Notes: generated by a model from the sequence alone, not told the origin. A stretch of DNA of 19,497 bases from Rachicladosporium sp. CCFEE 5018 (GCA_002077045.2 KZ111141.1:1973717-1993213); one strand, 5' to 3'; positions 9,116-18,940 are shown, counted from the first letter of the stretch. Translations and numbers: made by a program.

Positions 9116-10612
9116 ATGCTTGACGAGAACCTCCCTGCATTCTTCTTGAAGCAGGCAGCGGATGGCATAAAGCACCACTACGACTTCAACCTCTCATATC
9201 ACGGATCAGACCCAGAGCCAGCCTACCTATTACAACATGCGGACCCAGCATCGCCATCGCCAGAGCATAAGAACTGCTATGCGGCAGCACTGTTTGATGC
9301 TTTCAACCCAGATGTCCTGTTTGGCGAAGTGCTTGCACGACCTCAGTGGACGCAGCCCACGCTATCGCAGGAAGAGAACAGGCGTAATGGAGGTGTGCCG
9401 CCACCACCACAGCCAATATTGCCTCGAGAGTTCACGGTGCAGCTGTATAATCCGGATCAGCAGATCCTGTGCTCGGTGAAGGAAGGCAAGTGGGGTTCAA
9501 GCGACACGTATGAGTTCAGCATGCCTGAGACTTCGTTTCGAGCGCCGTCAGCATCGATGCTTGACCGAAGTCAGAGTGACCCAGCGACGTTACCCGTGAC
9601 TGCAAAGATCAACTTCTCATGGCGGAAAGAGAGCAAGCTGGGCAAGGATCTTACATGCTTCATGACGGGGAAAAGTACGGATACCGAGAAGAAGAAGTCA
9701 CGACGAGATCCAGATATCGCCATTGCGCTATGGCGAAGTCTACGAGAGCTTACGATCTACGAGCCGAATTTGTCGAGAGTCGACATCGAAGATCCGAAGG
9801 GTCTAGAAGTAGTCCTGCTCCTTAGCGCAGTAGTGATCAAGGACCTCTACTTCTCCTCCCGCGACCACATGGCTGAACTCTTCAACGTCACCTCCGCTCC
9901 ACCGCGAAAGCTCTCCGTCGGTGGCCGGAGAGTGTCCAATCCTGCTCAGACCCCACTGCTCAACGGCTCTCCCAACCCTTTGATATCTCACCCACCGCCA
10001 CCTCAAGCGCCACATCGTACCTCCTTCCAGCAACGGCGGCCGCAGCATGAATTGCCCGCACCACCACCCATGCCAGACCCTCGTGCCGCTTGGGAACTCG
10101 AAGCTGAGACCGCCCGCCTACGTGCACAAGCTGAGGCCGAGTCCCGTGCTGCAGCGCAAGAACGCCGCACTCGGGAGAAAGCCGACGAAGCTGCTGCGAA
10201 AGCACTGCAAAAGCAGATGGAAACCGAAGATCGCGAGGCGAAGCGCAAACAAGCCGAAGTCAACCGAGAGACAGAGAGATTGAGGAAGAGGTACGGCGTT
10301 CAGCCCATACCTCCGCCGAGGGGAGCAAGGATGAGCGGCGGTGCAGGGCCTGGCGGAGGAAGCAGACAAAGACTACAAAGTGTGCCGCAAGGGGTAGGTA
10401 TGAACTTGATGCCTCCGCAGCAAATACCGCAGAGGTTGGGACCGAATGGACTGTACATGAACAGTGCGGCTAGCTCAAGTGCGGTGGGCATGGGTCTTAG
10501 ACCTGATGTAGGAAACGCGGCCAGGAAGAAGAAGAGCTTCTTTGGGCTGAGAGGTGTGAGTGAGGAGGAGCAGCCGAGGAAGCTCGCGAAAAAGAGTAGT
10601 GCGATGTGGTAG
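9116..10612 (+). CDS. Uncharacterised conserved-type fungal protein: globular N-terminal half, proline-rich linker, coiled coil, basic tail
   Basis: This is a single exon of 498 codons. ATG 9116 lies in a good context (GCAAATATG), and TAG ends at 10612. Residues 1-255 look globular: a FTVQLYNPDQQILCSV strand segment, a GKWGSSDTYEFSMPETSFR block, NFSWRKESKLGKDLTCFMTG, and a hydrophobic helix after DPKGLEVVLLLSAVVIKDLYF. Residues ~270-320 are Pro/Ser/Gln-rich. Residues ~325-393 are almost uninterrupted Ala/Glu/Arg/Lys/Gln and should form a coiled coil. The remainder is Gly/Pro/Met-rich and ends in a basic KKKSFFGLRG motif and a final AKKSSAMW. There is no signal peptide and no clear transmembrane span apart from the short hydrophobic stretch near residue 240. 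I do not recognise a named family, although the whole reads like a conserved ascomycete protein. The coiled coil suggests a partner-binding or scaffold role (inference). Confidence 0.85.
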   Translation: MLDENLPAFFLKQAADGIKHHYDFNLSYHGSDPEPAYLLQHADPASPSPEHKNCYAAALFDAFNPDVLFGEVLARPQWTQPTLSQEENRRNGGVPPPPQPILPREFTVQLYNPDQQILCSVKEGKWGSSDTYEFSMPETSFRAPSASMLDRSQSDPATLPVTAKINFSWRKESKLGKDLTCFMTGKSTDTEKKKSRRDPDIAIALWRSLRELTIYEPNLSRVDIEDPKGLEVVLLLSAVVIKDLYFSSRDHMAELFNVTSAPPRKLSVGGRRVSNPAQTPLLNGSPNPLISHPPPPQAPHRTSFQQRRPQHELPAPPPMPDPRAAWELEAETARLRAQAEAESRAAAQERRTREKADEAAAKALQKQMETEDREAKRKQAEVNRETERLRKRYGVQPIPPPRGARMSGGAGPGGGSRQRLQSVPQGVGMNLMPPQQIPQRLGPNGLYMNSAASSSAVGMGLRPDVGNAARKKKSFFGLRGVSEEEQPRKLAKKSSAMW

Positions 10613-11781
10613 ATGCGGGAAGCAGGTTGAGGGTTTAGCGATGGCGTTGGGTGTTTTGAGTGTTAATATACCTGCCGTGTCGATTTTATAACGATTTCAC
10701 CTGAATACCGTGCCAGCCAACGCGAGCTACCTTCTCCGCATGCGGTCTCAGGCCGCCATGACATGCGAGCATCACTGCATGTGTTGCAGATTAAGTGACT
10801 GAGCATCTCATTTGGGCGTCGTGAGGATCTTCGCCCCTATGCTCGCGAATGGCTTGTGGTGCAGTATGGAGCTCCCGATTCGATTTACCCTGGGGGAGTC
10901 GATACTGGAGAGCCGAGCAGCTCAGAGTGCTTTTCCCGAGAAGTGTCGTGGGCCTCAAAGCGCCACACTATACGCAACGCTCCTGGACGCTCGACGCGAG
11001 TATGTACTGTAGCGCATATTGAAGAGACGGCACCGTCAGCAAGCCACTTCGCCTGCCATCGGGGAGTGCAATGTGAGCGTGTCGATAGGCGCTCTCGGTG
11101 TTCTTCGCTAGAGTGTCTCAAGCGAAGGTAAAATGAGCTATCTGCAGTGACAAGCCGCAGTGGCTTGCGCACCCTCTGGATCGACTCCTTTATTGATGGA
11201 CCTGCGTGGTGGTCCGATTGCGCATGTCGTCTGCCCACAACAATCTGCCAATTCGCAGCCGAGGTGAGGTGCTATTCCTGCTCCCACGGCGTCGTGTTGC
11301 GAAGGAGATGTACATGCAGAGTGACGATCATGCCATGCAAGTGTCAGCGGAATGCCCAACGAGCAGCTGAGATTCGAAGCAAAGCCACCGGAAGCAGGTA
11401 CGATGCGGAACGCCAAGCCACGTGACCAACCAGCGAAGCCTCAATGTCAGAGCACTGCAGTGTGGTCAGAAAGGTGGATGATGACAACATTTAACGCTCA
11501 TGTAATATACTTTGTAGACATATACAGGCTAGGCTATAGACAAGGAGATCCCAAACCCAACGCCTCGCCAGAGCCCTGTCCAACCCTGTTGCGCCCGTAA
11601 TCATGTACTGCTCGCACAACAGTGAGTGTGCGAGTTTTCTTCAGCTTACAGCGAGAGTGCCTCGTCGCCCCGATTGATCCGTCATAACACCGTTTCTGCG
11701 CCGTGTAAGCCACTTTGATAGTGGCGATAAGCGACTGTATGGAAGGGAAAAAGCAAGCTCGGACGAGAGCATGAACAACGC
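10613..11781. other. Convergent 3' spacer between the 9116 gene and the ABC transporter gene
   Basis: These 1169 bases should hold both 3' UTRs. Open frames inside (for example 11138-11416 on -, 11147-11425 on +) are mutually overlapping and unrecognised. The notable elements are an inverted repeat at 11611-11634 and an intron-like segment at 11735-11789 that overlaps the transporter stop codon. Confidence 0.5.
11611..11634. repeat. Perfect 8-bp inverted repeat CTCGCACA / TGTGCGAG
   Basis: CTCGCACA at 11611-11618 and TGTGCGAG at 11627-11634 pair perfectly around an 8-base loop. The hairpin lies about 150 nt past the transporter stop, so it may be in that gene's 3' UTR. On the plus strand it is followed by TTTTCTTC, which resembles a bacterial terminator, but that reading does not apply in a fungal genome. 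Confidence 0.6.
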
Positions 11782-13731
11782 TCACGTACGCCTGAGGTAG
11801 AGGACGAGCCATCCCAGGATCCGGTAGCCGAGGATTATACCCAGCATGATGCCGACCCACTCTCCGGTCTTACCGGTGTTGTAACCATATGCCTTGAGCA
11901 CACCGGTGCCGCGGATGAGACACTGGTCTGCAAGATCGGTCTCGTACATGCAGGTGCATCCGCTGGGTGCGTTGCTCGGTGCGCAGGTGAAGTTGCGGTC
12001 GCCGAACTCATTGACCATCATGCCCTGGAAGACGTAGGCTTGGTAGTCGATGTAGTGGAAGACGTAGCGCCAGAAGGGGTTCAGGGTGGCAGTCGTGACA
12101 AGGAAGCCACCCGTGCACATCCACAAGCCGTTTGCGAAGGCCGTTGCTGCGAGAGCGACGACGAAGATTGGTACCAGAGCGCTGATGAGCACGACAAGGG
12201 ACTCGGCAGCCAGGAGATCGAGGAAGAGCCACATCACCCAGGTGAAGAAGGCACCTGCCGTGGGGCGGAAGTTGGATAGCCAGTAGGCTACGACCGAGAA
12301 CAGCATAGTGATCAGGAAGAGGTAAGGGATGCCGGTGATGAAGTTGGCGATCGTGAAGGATGTCGGACCGTAGAGACCGTTGGCACGCTCTTTCATGAAG
12401 AGAGCGCGATCCTCGAGGAAGGCAGGAATGTATGCGACAGCCATGAAGGACATGAAGGCACCGCCGAAGAAGATGGCGTTGATGAATGACTGGATGTTGC
12501 CCTGGTTGGGGTTGAGGCGCAGCCAGATTGTGCCCATCATGACGGCCAGACCCATGTACATGGCAATGCGGATGGCGTAGGCGATGATGTCGCGGTAAGA
12601 CTTGATGAATGAACGGTGGATCTGGGTTATGACGATCGTCAAGCTGCCGGCGCCTTGTTCTTGCATCTCACCGTCGAGATTAGTGTCCATGGTGTTGCGA
12701 GCCATTTCGTCGGTAAGCTCTGCCACGGTTGCACCTGCCAAACGTGACTTGTGCCACGACGAGTGCACCATGTTGAGCTGTTGGTCGACTTCGCTGCGAT
12801 CGCGGGCAAAATCGGTGTTGACGAAGTCGATGATGAACTCTGCTGGGTTCATGTAGAGAGGGATGGGGAAGCCGCAAGCATCGAAGTATGGCTGTACCTC
12901 AGAGACTGGCCCGCTGTATGCGGTGCCACCCTGAGAGAGCAAGAGAAGCTTGTCGAACATGGCGAATGTGGAGGTCGACGGTTGATGGATTGACGCAATG
13001 ACGATCAGATTGTGCTTCTTCGCAATGTCCTTGACAAAGGAGATGACCTCGAACGAGGCAGCAGAGTCGAGACCGGATGTGGGCTCGTCCAAGAAGAGCA
13101 GCTTCGGGCTGGTGATCAGTTGAGCCGCGACACTAACACGACGCTTCTGACCACCAGAGATGCCCTTTCTGATAGGTGTACCAATCAAGTTGTTAGCTTG
13201 ACCTTGCAGACCGAAGGCTGTGAGGAGCGACTCGATGCGCTGGATACGCTCGAGCTTGCCGACAGTCTTGGGCAGTGAGAGGCGTGCGGCGAAGTTGAGT
13301 GTCTCGCGGACTGTGAGAGATCCGACAAGCGCGTCTTCTTGCTCGACGTATGCTGAGATTCGGCGGAAGGTCTTGGGGTTGGCTGCAGAGCCGTTGATGT
13401 AAATAGCTGCCTTCACTGACGCGTTCAGAGACGCAGTCCTGTGAGCGAGTACGTTCAGAAGTGTGGATTTGCCGGAACCACTGAATGTAGAGTCAGCTCG
13501 ATGTTCCTTCCTTACACAGCTCAGTCGCGCCTGCCAAACTTACGAAGGTCCCATAAGAGCCAGAAGCTCACCCGCCTTGACAATCCCATTGATGTCGCTG
13601 AGAATAGTCTTTGGCTGCTGCGACTGACGGTCCTTGACAGTCACTGTCACTCCCTTCCAGCCAAAGCTGCGGATGTTGGTGTTGGTCAGCTGGGCATAGT
13701 CGCCGCCGATCATCTTCTCAATGTCGGACAT
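11782..13731 (-). CDS. ABCG-type (white-brown complex) half ABC transporter, two exons
   Basis: Exons on the minus strand are 13731-13544 and 13480-11782, giving 628 residues, a normal half-transporter length. ATG 13731 (context GCAAGATG) is the first ATG in the frame. The nucleotide-binding domain comes first: Walker A GPSGSGKST at 61-69 (rebuilt by splicing), Q-loop YVEQED (Gln110), signature ISGGQKRR at 170-177, Walker B LLFLDEP (Asp194/Glu195), D-loop SGLD, H-loop IHQPS (His228). An ABC-2-type membrane domain with about six spans follows from ~residue 330, and a Cys-rich extracellular loop (C..., CTC, QC) precedes the last span. The NBD-TMD order defines the ABCG layout. Such half transporters work as dimers, exporting lipids or other hydrophobic compounds from plasma or organelle membranes; this one's substrate is unknown. 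All catalytic motifs are intact. An alternative C-terminus by splicing is possible. Confidence 0.93.
13481..13543 (-). other. Intron of the ABC transporter gene (63 nt)
   Basis: On the minus strand the donor is GTAAGT, a CTGAC branch site lies ten to fifteen bases before the end, and the acceptor is ATTCAG. It splits the serine codon inside Walker A (GP-S-GSGKST), and its removal rebuilds the motif exactly. Confidence 0.95.
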
Positions 13732-15982
13732 CTTGCTGTAGGACCTCCTATCCGGGTTTGTGGATAGTGTCGCCGTTGTATCGTCGGGTGGACGCAAGGT
13801 CCTGTCTGCTCAGATTGTGTGCCGCTCAAGTGATGGTGGGATTTCCGAGTGATGTCGTGCGGGAGACCAGCTTCCTTTGTTTCGGCAATCGAGTGAAGTG
13901 TCGAGAAATTGCTATTGCATGTGATGAAAGGATGGTGGTTGAGCAAACAATAGGACCCGCGAGAACGACTTCAACGCAGTGAATAACTACCCTCCGGAAC
14001 TGGCGTGTGCGTAGAAGATGGGTTGGGAGAAAGAAGAGTCGGCCACGCGAAGGTAGATCTGACCGAGACGCGGGTCGAGTCAAAAGGAGGTCAAAGCGAT
14101 GAGAGCGCGGGGATGAAGGGAGAAGCTAGCGAAGTCTTATGCGTCGAGGCGCAAACAGACATGGGCGTGGGTCGGCGGCGGGCGAGTCTGCAGTGTTCGC
14201 CAGCCCTTTTGCAGCACCCCGTTCGCCGACGCATGTTGCCGTGCTCTAGACGCAGGCGATGTACCTACCTCCCTGGTACGAGCTGGGCACTTCTCCTGGC
14301 GGCAGGCCGGCTTCCCCGTCCAGCTTACAGCGCGAGCAACTCGCGTTCATCTATCTGCTTGGCTGCTGATCGTGTCGTAGAGTTCTGCGTGTCCCCAGAC
14401 TCGCCACAGCCGCCGTAAGCGTTGCCAGATTTGTGTTCCCAGCTCTATTTGCCACCGTCGGCCAGCGGCAAGCCCTGGTCGCTCTTGTTCAAACATGGCG
14501 CGTACGAAAGTCTACGTGACGAGCCCTCCCGACGTGTTACAACTAGCGCCGTGCATCCCGCTAACCCCTGCATGCGTCGAAACGCTCGCGAGATTAGGCG
14601 TCATCTCCTGAGCCTACTTCCCTGCATGGCAGCTGTGATTGGCAGTGTACCTGCCAAGATCGCACTCCCTTTGTTTCCTAATTGAGGTGCTGCAGGCGGT
14701 CTTGTTTGCCGACAGCTCACACCACCTACTGCCGGACAGCTGACCATCACGAGAGCAATGTTGGTGCATTGTTGCGCTGTAAGGAGCTGCAGTGGCGCGC
14801 CGAGATGAGTGCATGTGTAGGCAACACAGCAACGGCCGCAAGGTAGATGCAAGACATGCTCTCACGGCTGCGTGCATCGAGCTCCATGCCGCCATGGTAG
14901 CACAGAAAAGTCTGCGATGCAAGAGCCAAGAACCCACACCATCGGGACAGTGTTGAGGTGACACGTCCCGTCCGCGTAAAATTCTGGGCGGAGTGGTTCC
15001 ATCTACGCAAACTTTGATTTTCAATAGCCCAACAGGCTTGATCGACCACGGTCCGCAACGACGGAAGTCGGGTCACCATACAATTTGATCACGGTCTGGA
15101 TGTCACTCTTCGCTTGAACGAAAGAAGAGAAACGACTGGCACAGCGTGGGGTCCCGAGCTCACATCTAGCGTAAGCCACACATCGATCAATGGTACAACT
15201 CAGGTCACCATAGCGGTGCCAATACTTACGCCAGCCATGATGCTGGCCTCGCACGCGTCGCGCGATGGAGGATTCTCGGGGTCCCGGCATGAGCTTCTGA
15301 CATCGACAACATGAAGCTGATATTGACCTGGTTGGACCCTGGGCATAATGGGCACTACTCTATGTCGCAAAGTGGTCCTCCGCAGATCTGCAACATCGGT
15401 GCAGCATTCCTTCGATCTCACCATCGGCAGATATGTGTGAGCATGCTCAAATATAGACCACCCCTGCCAGTAGCGCAGGCCTCACGTGCAGTTTCGCCTA
15501 GAAATCAATGACAGCGGAGCAGCGGGTGATGATCGTCAAATAGCATATCGCTCCTGGCGATCATGCTGATATTGATGATGAGCATATGGGACGGCTCGGC
15601 GCTTGTACTCACCGCAGCGAATGGAGCAATCCCACTTCTTCGACTGGGCCTCCACGTTGCAGCGTCGCAGATTGCTGCTACCGCCCGCTATCCTGGTCCC
15701 CAAGCGGTTACACAGTACGCTGGCACATGCCCAGCTCGACACATGGCGACCATGATGCAGAAAGCATAGAGCAGCGTCAGCGTCAGGTGTCACTCTACAT
15801 ACCTCATCAGAACCTGAGTTTGACTGCAGACGAAGAGATCGGAGGTAAAAGCCCAAAACGTCGCATGAATCTGGTCTAACCCCTGGATAGACTCAGGAGG
15901 TGTTACGGTTGCTGCCGAGCGGTTTGCAGGTATGTCATGGGCGCCGGTCTTGCTTAGCGCGACCCTAGCTTTCCTAAAATGG

Positions 15983-16011
15983 CCCGGCGGCTTTGCCGGG
16001 GAGAGGCAAAG
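15983..16011. repeat. Two overlapping inverted repeats (CCCGGC/GCCGGG and CTTTGCC/GGCAAAG)
   Basis: CCCGGC at 15983-15988 pairs with GCCGGG at 15995-16000. CTTTGCC at 15991-15997 pairs with GGCAAAG at 16005-16011. The arms overlap, so the two stem-loops exclude each other. Both are short and may be chance. Confidence 0.4.
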
Positions 16012-16034
16012 TCAGGTACCAAGACGCAGCTTGA

Positions 16035-16039
16035 CCAAT
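16035..16039 (+). promoter_or_regulatory. CCAAT box upstream of the Moco-sulfurase-like gene
   Basis: CCAAT followed by CGAC lies 363 bases upstream of ATG 16402, a usual distance for the fungal HAP/CBC complex if transcription starts near 16100-16350. A pentamer match alone is weak evidence. Confidence 0.25.
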
Positions 16040-16133
16040 CGACATGCGCCGGCAATGCTCATCGTCGCCGCTCGCTCATCTCTACCTCTGTCTTGGGCGA
16101 TTCGTGCCTAGGCTTGCCAGACGTTCCACTTTG

Positions 16134-16166
16134 TACTGTACCTACACTCTTTCACTACTGTACCTA
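16134..16166 (+). repeat. Direct repeat of TACTGTACCTA, 22 bp apart
   Basis: The 11-mer TACTGTACCTA occurs at 16134-16144 and again at 16156-16166. The start-to-start distance of 22 bp is about two helical turns, which would place two bound proteins on the same face of the DNA. It lies about 240-270 bases before the ATG of the sulfurase-like gene, in a pyrimidine-rich stretch. Confidence 0.5.
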
Positions 16167-16401
16167 TCGACCGGCGTGAGCGCTCTGCACATATCGAACC
16201 GATCAATCAGCACCTGTGCCATCGCGTCAGCACTGTGGGCGAAGCTCGAATCCCATTGCACTGAACTGAGCGAAAGCGAGTTGGAAAGCAAACTGAGGTC
16301 ATCGGATGTTAGAGGATGGTGCGACAGTGAAGAGTGCTTCCTCATGAGCCCGGATTCACTTGTAAAGAATTGGGAGGCAGTCTTCGCGCACTTCACGAGC
16401 G

Positions 16402-18940
16402 ATGGACAACACAGCAAACAATCTGGATATACCTATCACCACATCATTACCATCGCCGAAGCGAAAAACCTCATCGCGCAATTCGCGGCGACCATCGGTC
16501 ACGTTCCCTTACTACGCATCATACCGGGACTCTATATCATCGGCAGAGGACGTTTCCACGACGAGCGACTCTGAGCTCGACCATGACTATACGACCGACC
16601 TCACTACGCCCGCATCTTCAGAGTCTTGTGCGGAGGACATGCAGCCCGATGATGTAGAAGACTTCAGAGATCGGGAGTACCCGATGTTGAAGGGAAAAAC
16701 ATATCTGGACCATGGCGGCACAACAGTAGGTGACACGGGCTCTTTGGAATGATCGTACGTACTGACCTTCATGTAGCTGTATGCGAAGAGCTTGATAGAG
16801 GAGTTTTCCGCGGACCTGATCTCGAACCTGTATGGCAACCCACATTCAGCATCGACGCCCTCGGCGCTGGCTGGTCACCGCGTTGACGCAATACGAGAGC
16901 GTGCACTGAGGTTCTTCAATGCCGACCCCGAGCATTTCGATCTCGTCTTCGTTGCCAACGCCACCGCTGCCATCAAACTCGTCATCGATTGCTTCCGGGA
17001 TCACGCTGCTGCTAGCAACACGCCTGTGTGGTATGGGTACCACAAGGATGCACACACATCGCTGGTGGGTGTGCGAGAGTCGACGAAGATGCATCGTTGC
17101 TTCACCACTGATGAGGAAGTGGACATCTGGATCAACAGTGGAGGACTTGGTGGACCACGAGCACGGCAACTCGGCTTGTTCGCGTACCCTGGGCAATCAA
17201 ACATGACCGGTCGCCGACTACCGCTCAACTGGTATGTCGAGATGCGAAGCTTGTCTCATGTTCAAACTTACTGACGTTACTCAACAGGCCCGGGCGAATC
17301 CGCAAATCGTTCCACAAGGCGCCGACATACACACTTTTGGATGCAGCTGCACTTGCGAGCACTGCACCTCTGGACCTGACCAATCCGGCAACAGCACCGG
17401 ACTTCGTTGCACTATCTTTCTACAAGATATTCGGGTTTCCGAACGTGGGTGCGCTCATTGTGCGCAAGGAATCAGCTCACGTGCTCGAGAGTCGACGGTA
17501 CTTCGGCGGTGGTACAGTCGACATGATCATCTCGATTAACGACACCTGGCACGCCAAGAAGGGCAGTACCATCCACGACCGGATGGAGGACGGTACACTG
17601 CCATTTCACTCGATCTTCGCGCTGGACCACGCCATGAACGTGCACAAGCGCCTGTATGGCCCGGACCCGATGAAGTTCATCTCGATGCACACCGCGCAGC
17701 TTGGGCGCCAACTATACGAGGGCATATGTGCACTGAAGCATGCTAATGGCACGCCTCTTGCGCGCATATACAAAGACGACAGTGCAGTGTACGGCGATCC
17801 GGCTGTGCAAGGCGCTACGGTGGCGTTCAACGTGCAGCGCGCCGATGGGAGTCTGATAGGGTACGAGGATGTCGAGCAAGCTGCCGACGATCAAGGCATC
17901 TTTGTCCGCAGTGGCTCGCTGTGTAACCCTGGTGGCGTTGCGACATACCTGAACTGGTCGCCTGCTGAGATGCGCGCTGCGTACGCCGCTGGTCATCGAT
18001 GCACGAACCCAACACAGATCATGCTCGGTAAGCCGACCGGTGTTGTTCGTGTAAGTCTCGGTGCCATGAACATCGCTGCTGATATTAGCATCCTGCTTCG
18101 CTTCCTCGAGGAATCTTATCTCGACCGAACGACGACTGCGGAAGTAGTGACATCCCCCCGACTTACGGAGACGGTGTACAGCACACGTGGACGGTCGTTC
18201 TCGATACCACAGTCACCCGGCTTCTCGCCACCTGGGAGTTCGGGTGCTCCAAGCTTACCACAACCTGTGCAATCGCCACCACCAACCAGTACTGCACTGC
18301 CGCCACTCACTGCGAGCACCTCGACGAACGGAAGTGTTACAAAGTGGACTGACAGCGTTACAATCCCACCTAACGCAGTCGATCCGGACCACCCACCAGA
18401 GTCACCACAACGTCCAAAGGCGCCACCTTTCATCCCTGCAGACTACGTCAAGCTCCGCAAACCTTGGGAAGAAGAGATGCGGAGACAGTACGCCACCAAC
18501 TCGAATGTGAGCATGGAGATCAAGGTCCGAGAGCTGGAAGAATCGAGTGCCTACCGAAACCAAACACCTTCGGTGAAGGCACGCAAGTTTGGTCGAAGTG
18601 TTGTCAATCTATTGCGGACGAAGTCGCATTTCGCAGACGGCAGGTACGTCGAGCAATCTCTTGCTTTCATATCTTTCTTTAGTGCGAATCCTGACTTTTG
18701 ACTTGCAACTAAAGCGAACCACCCATGCCGACACCACCACCACCACAACGCACTACAAGTGACCACACAGCAAAACACTGACCAGACTTCCGCTACAGTC
18801 CAAGACCGCCGATACCAGGCGCACCATCGCCAATGCCTCCAGAGCTGCCCCGTGTAGCGTCTGGATCGCAGCGTTCACGACGCAGCTTCGAGAAGGAGAG
18901 GGCGCAGTTCGCCGATAACGTCTCACAGCTGGGCATGTGA
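16402..18940 (+). CDS. Molybdenum-cofactor-sulfurase-like protein (class V aminotransferase fold, PLP-dependent) without MOSC domain, four exons
   Basis: Preferred exons are 16402-16725, 16777-17231, 17288-18643 and 18799-18940, giving 758 residues. Residues 1-94 are Ser/Thr/Asp-rich. The PLP domain (~95-535) shows the family motifs in order: YLDHGGTTLYAKSLIE, YGNPHS (127-132), HTSLVGVRE (His201), LLDAAAL (Asp278), FVALSFYKIFGFP with the probable PLP lysine Lys306, YFGGGTV, EDGTLPFHSI, and RSGSLCNPGG with Cys472 at the usual sulfur-carrying cysteine position. Related enzymes (plant ABA3, fungal hxB) sulfurate the cofactor of xanthine dehydrogenase and aldehyde oxidase but carry a C-terminal MOSC domain. 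Here residues 540-758 are a Pro/Ser/Thr-rich, probably disordered tail ending in NVSQLGM. Cofactor sulfuration is therefore uncertain; a cysteine desulfurase-like or other role is possible. The first three exons are secure and the last junction is less so. Confidence 0.88.
16726..16776 (+). other. Intron 1 of the sulfurase-like gene (51 nt)
   Basis: Donor GTAGGT, branch ACTGAC at 16761-16766, acceptor ATGTAG. It is phase 0. Removal joins YLDHGGTT to LYAKSLIEEF, matching the family consensus closely. Confidence 0.93.
17232..17287 (+). other. Intron 2 of the sulfurase-like gene (56 nt)
   Basis: Donor GTATGT, branch TACTGAC, acceptor CAACAG. It splits a Trp codon. Removal gives RRLPLNWPGRIRKS, the expected LPLxWPGxIRK pattern. 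Confidence 0.93.
18644..18798 (+). other. Probable intron 3 of the sulfurase-like gene (155 nt, acceptor uncertain)
   Basis: The donor GTACGT is strong. With the acceptor GCTACAG at 18798 and the branch ACTGAC at 18777-18782, the frame continues as GSPRPPIPGAPSPMPPELPR and ends at TGA 18938-18940. A nearer acceptor at 18714 (71-nt intron, branch CTGAC 18691-18695) also keeps a frame but meets TGA at 18779-18781 unless a further intron follows. If unspliced, the frame stops at 18701. Confidence 0.6.

Larger units (their letters stand above)
13732..16401. other. 2.7 kb divergent spacer between the ABC transporter and the Moco-sulfurase-like gene
   Basis: This region lies between two genes transcribed apart and should contain both promoters and 5' UTRs. 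Open frames such as 14005-14418 (+), 14747-15079 (-), 15021-15290 (-), 15536-15856 (-) and 15563-15769 (+) are unrecognised and overlap one another. The 15563 frame has a hydrophobic start but no family signature. A CCAAT box sits at 16035-16039, 363 bases before ATG 16402. An ORF at 16044-16574 overlaps that start codon. Small repeats at 15983-16011 and 16134-16166 are listed separately. Confidence 0.5.

Noticed and set aside
11611..11642. Hairpin followed by a T-rich run read as a Rho-independent terminator.
   Set aside because: The window is clearly fungal (spliceosomal introns), where such terminators do not operate for protein-coding genes.
13729..13797. Longer transporter N-terminus starting at 13797.
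   Set aside because: That position is TTG; the first ATG in the frame is at 13731 and has a good context.
6966..18940. SDR, ABCG half transporter and Moco-sulfurase-like gene in one neighbourhood recall the plant abscisic-acid genes (ABA2, ABCG25, ABA3).
   Set aside because: Each belongs to a huge family, they are separated by an unrelated gene and long spacers, the sulfurase-like protein lacks MOSC, and the known fungal ABA pathway uses P450s and another gene set. I treat this as coincidence.
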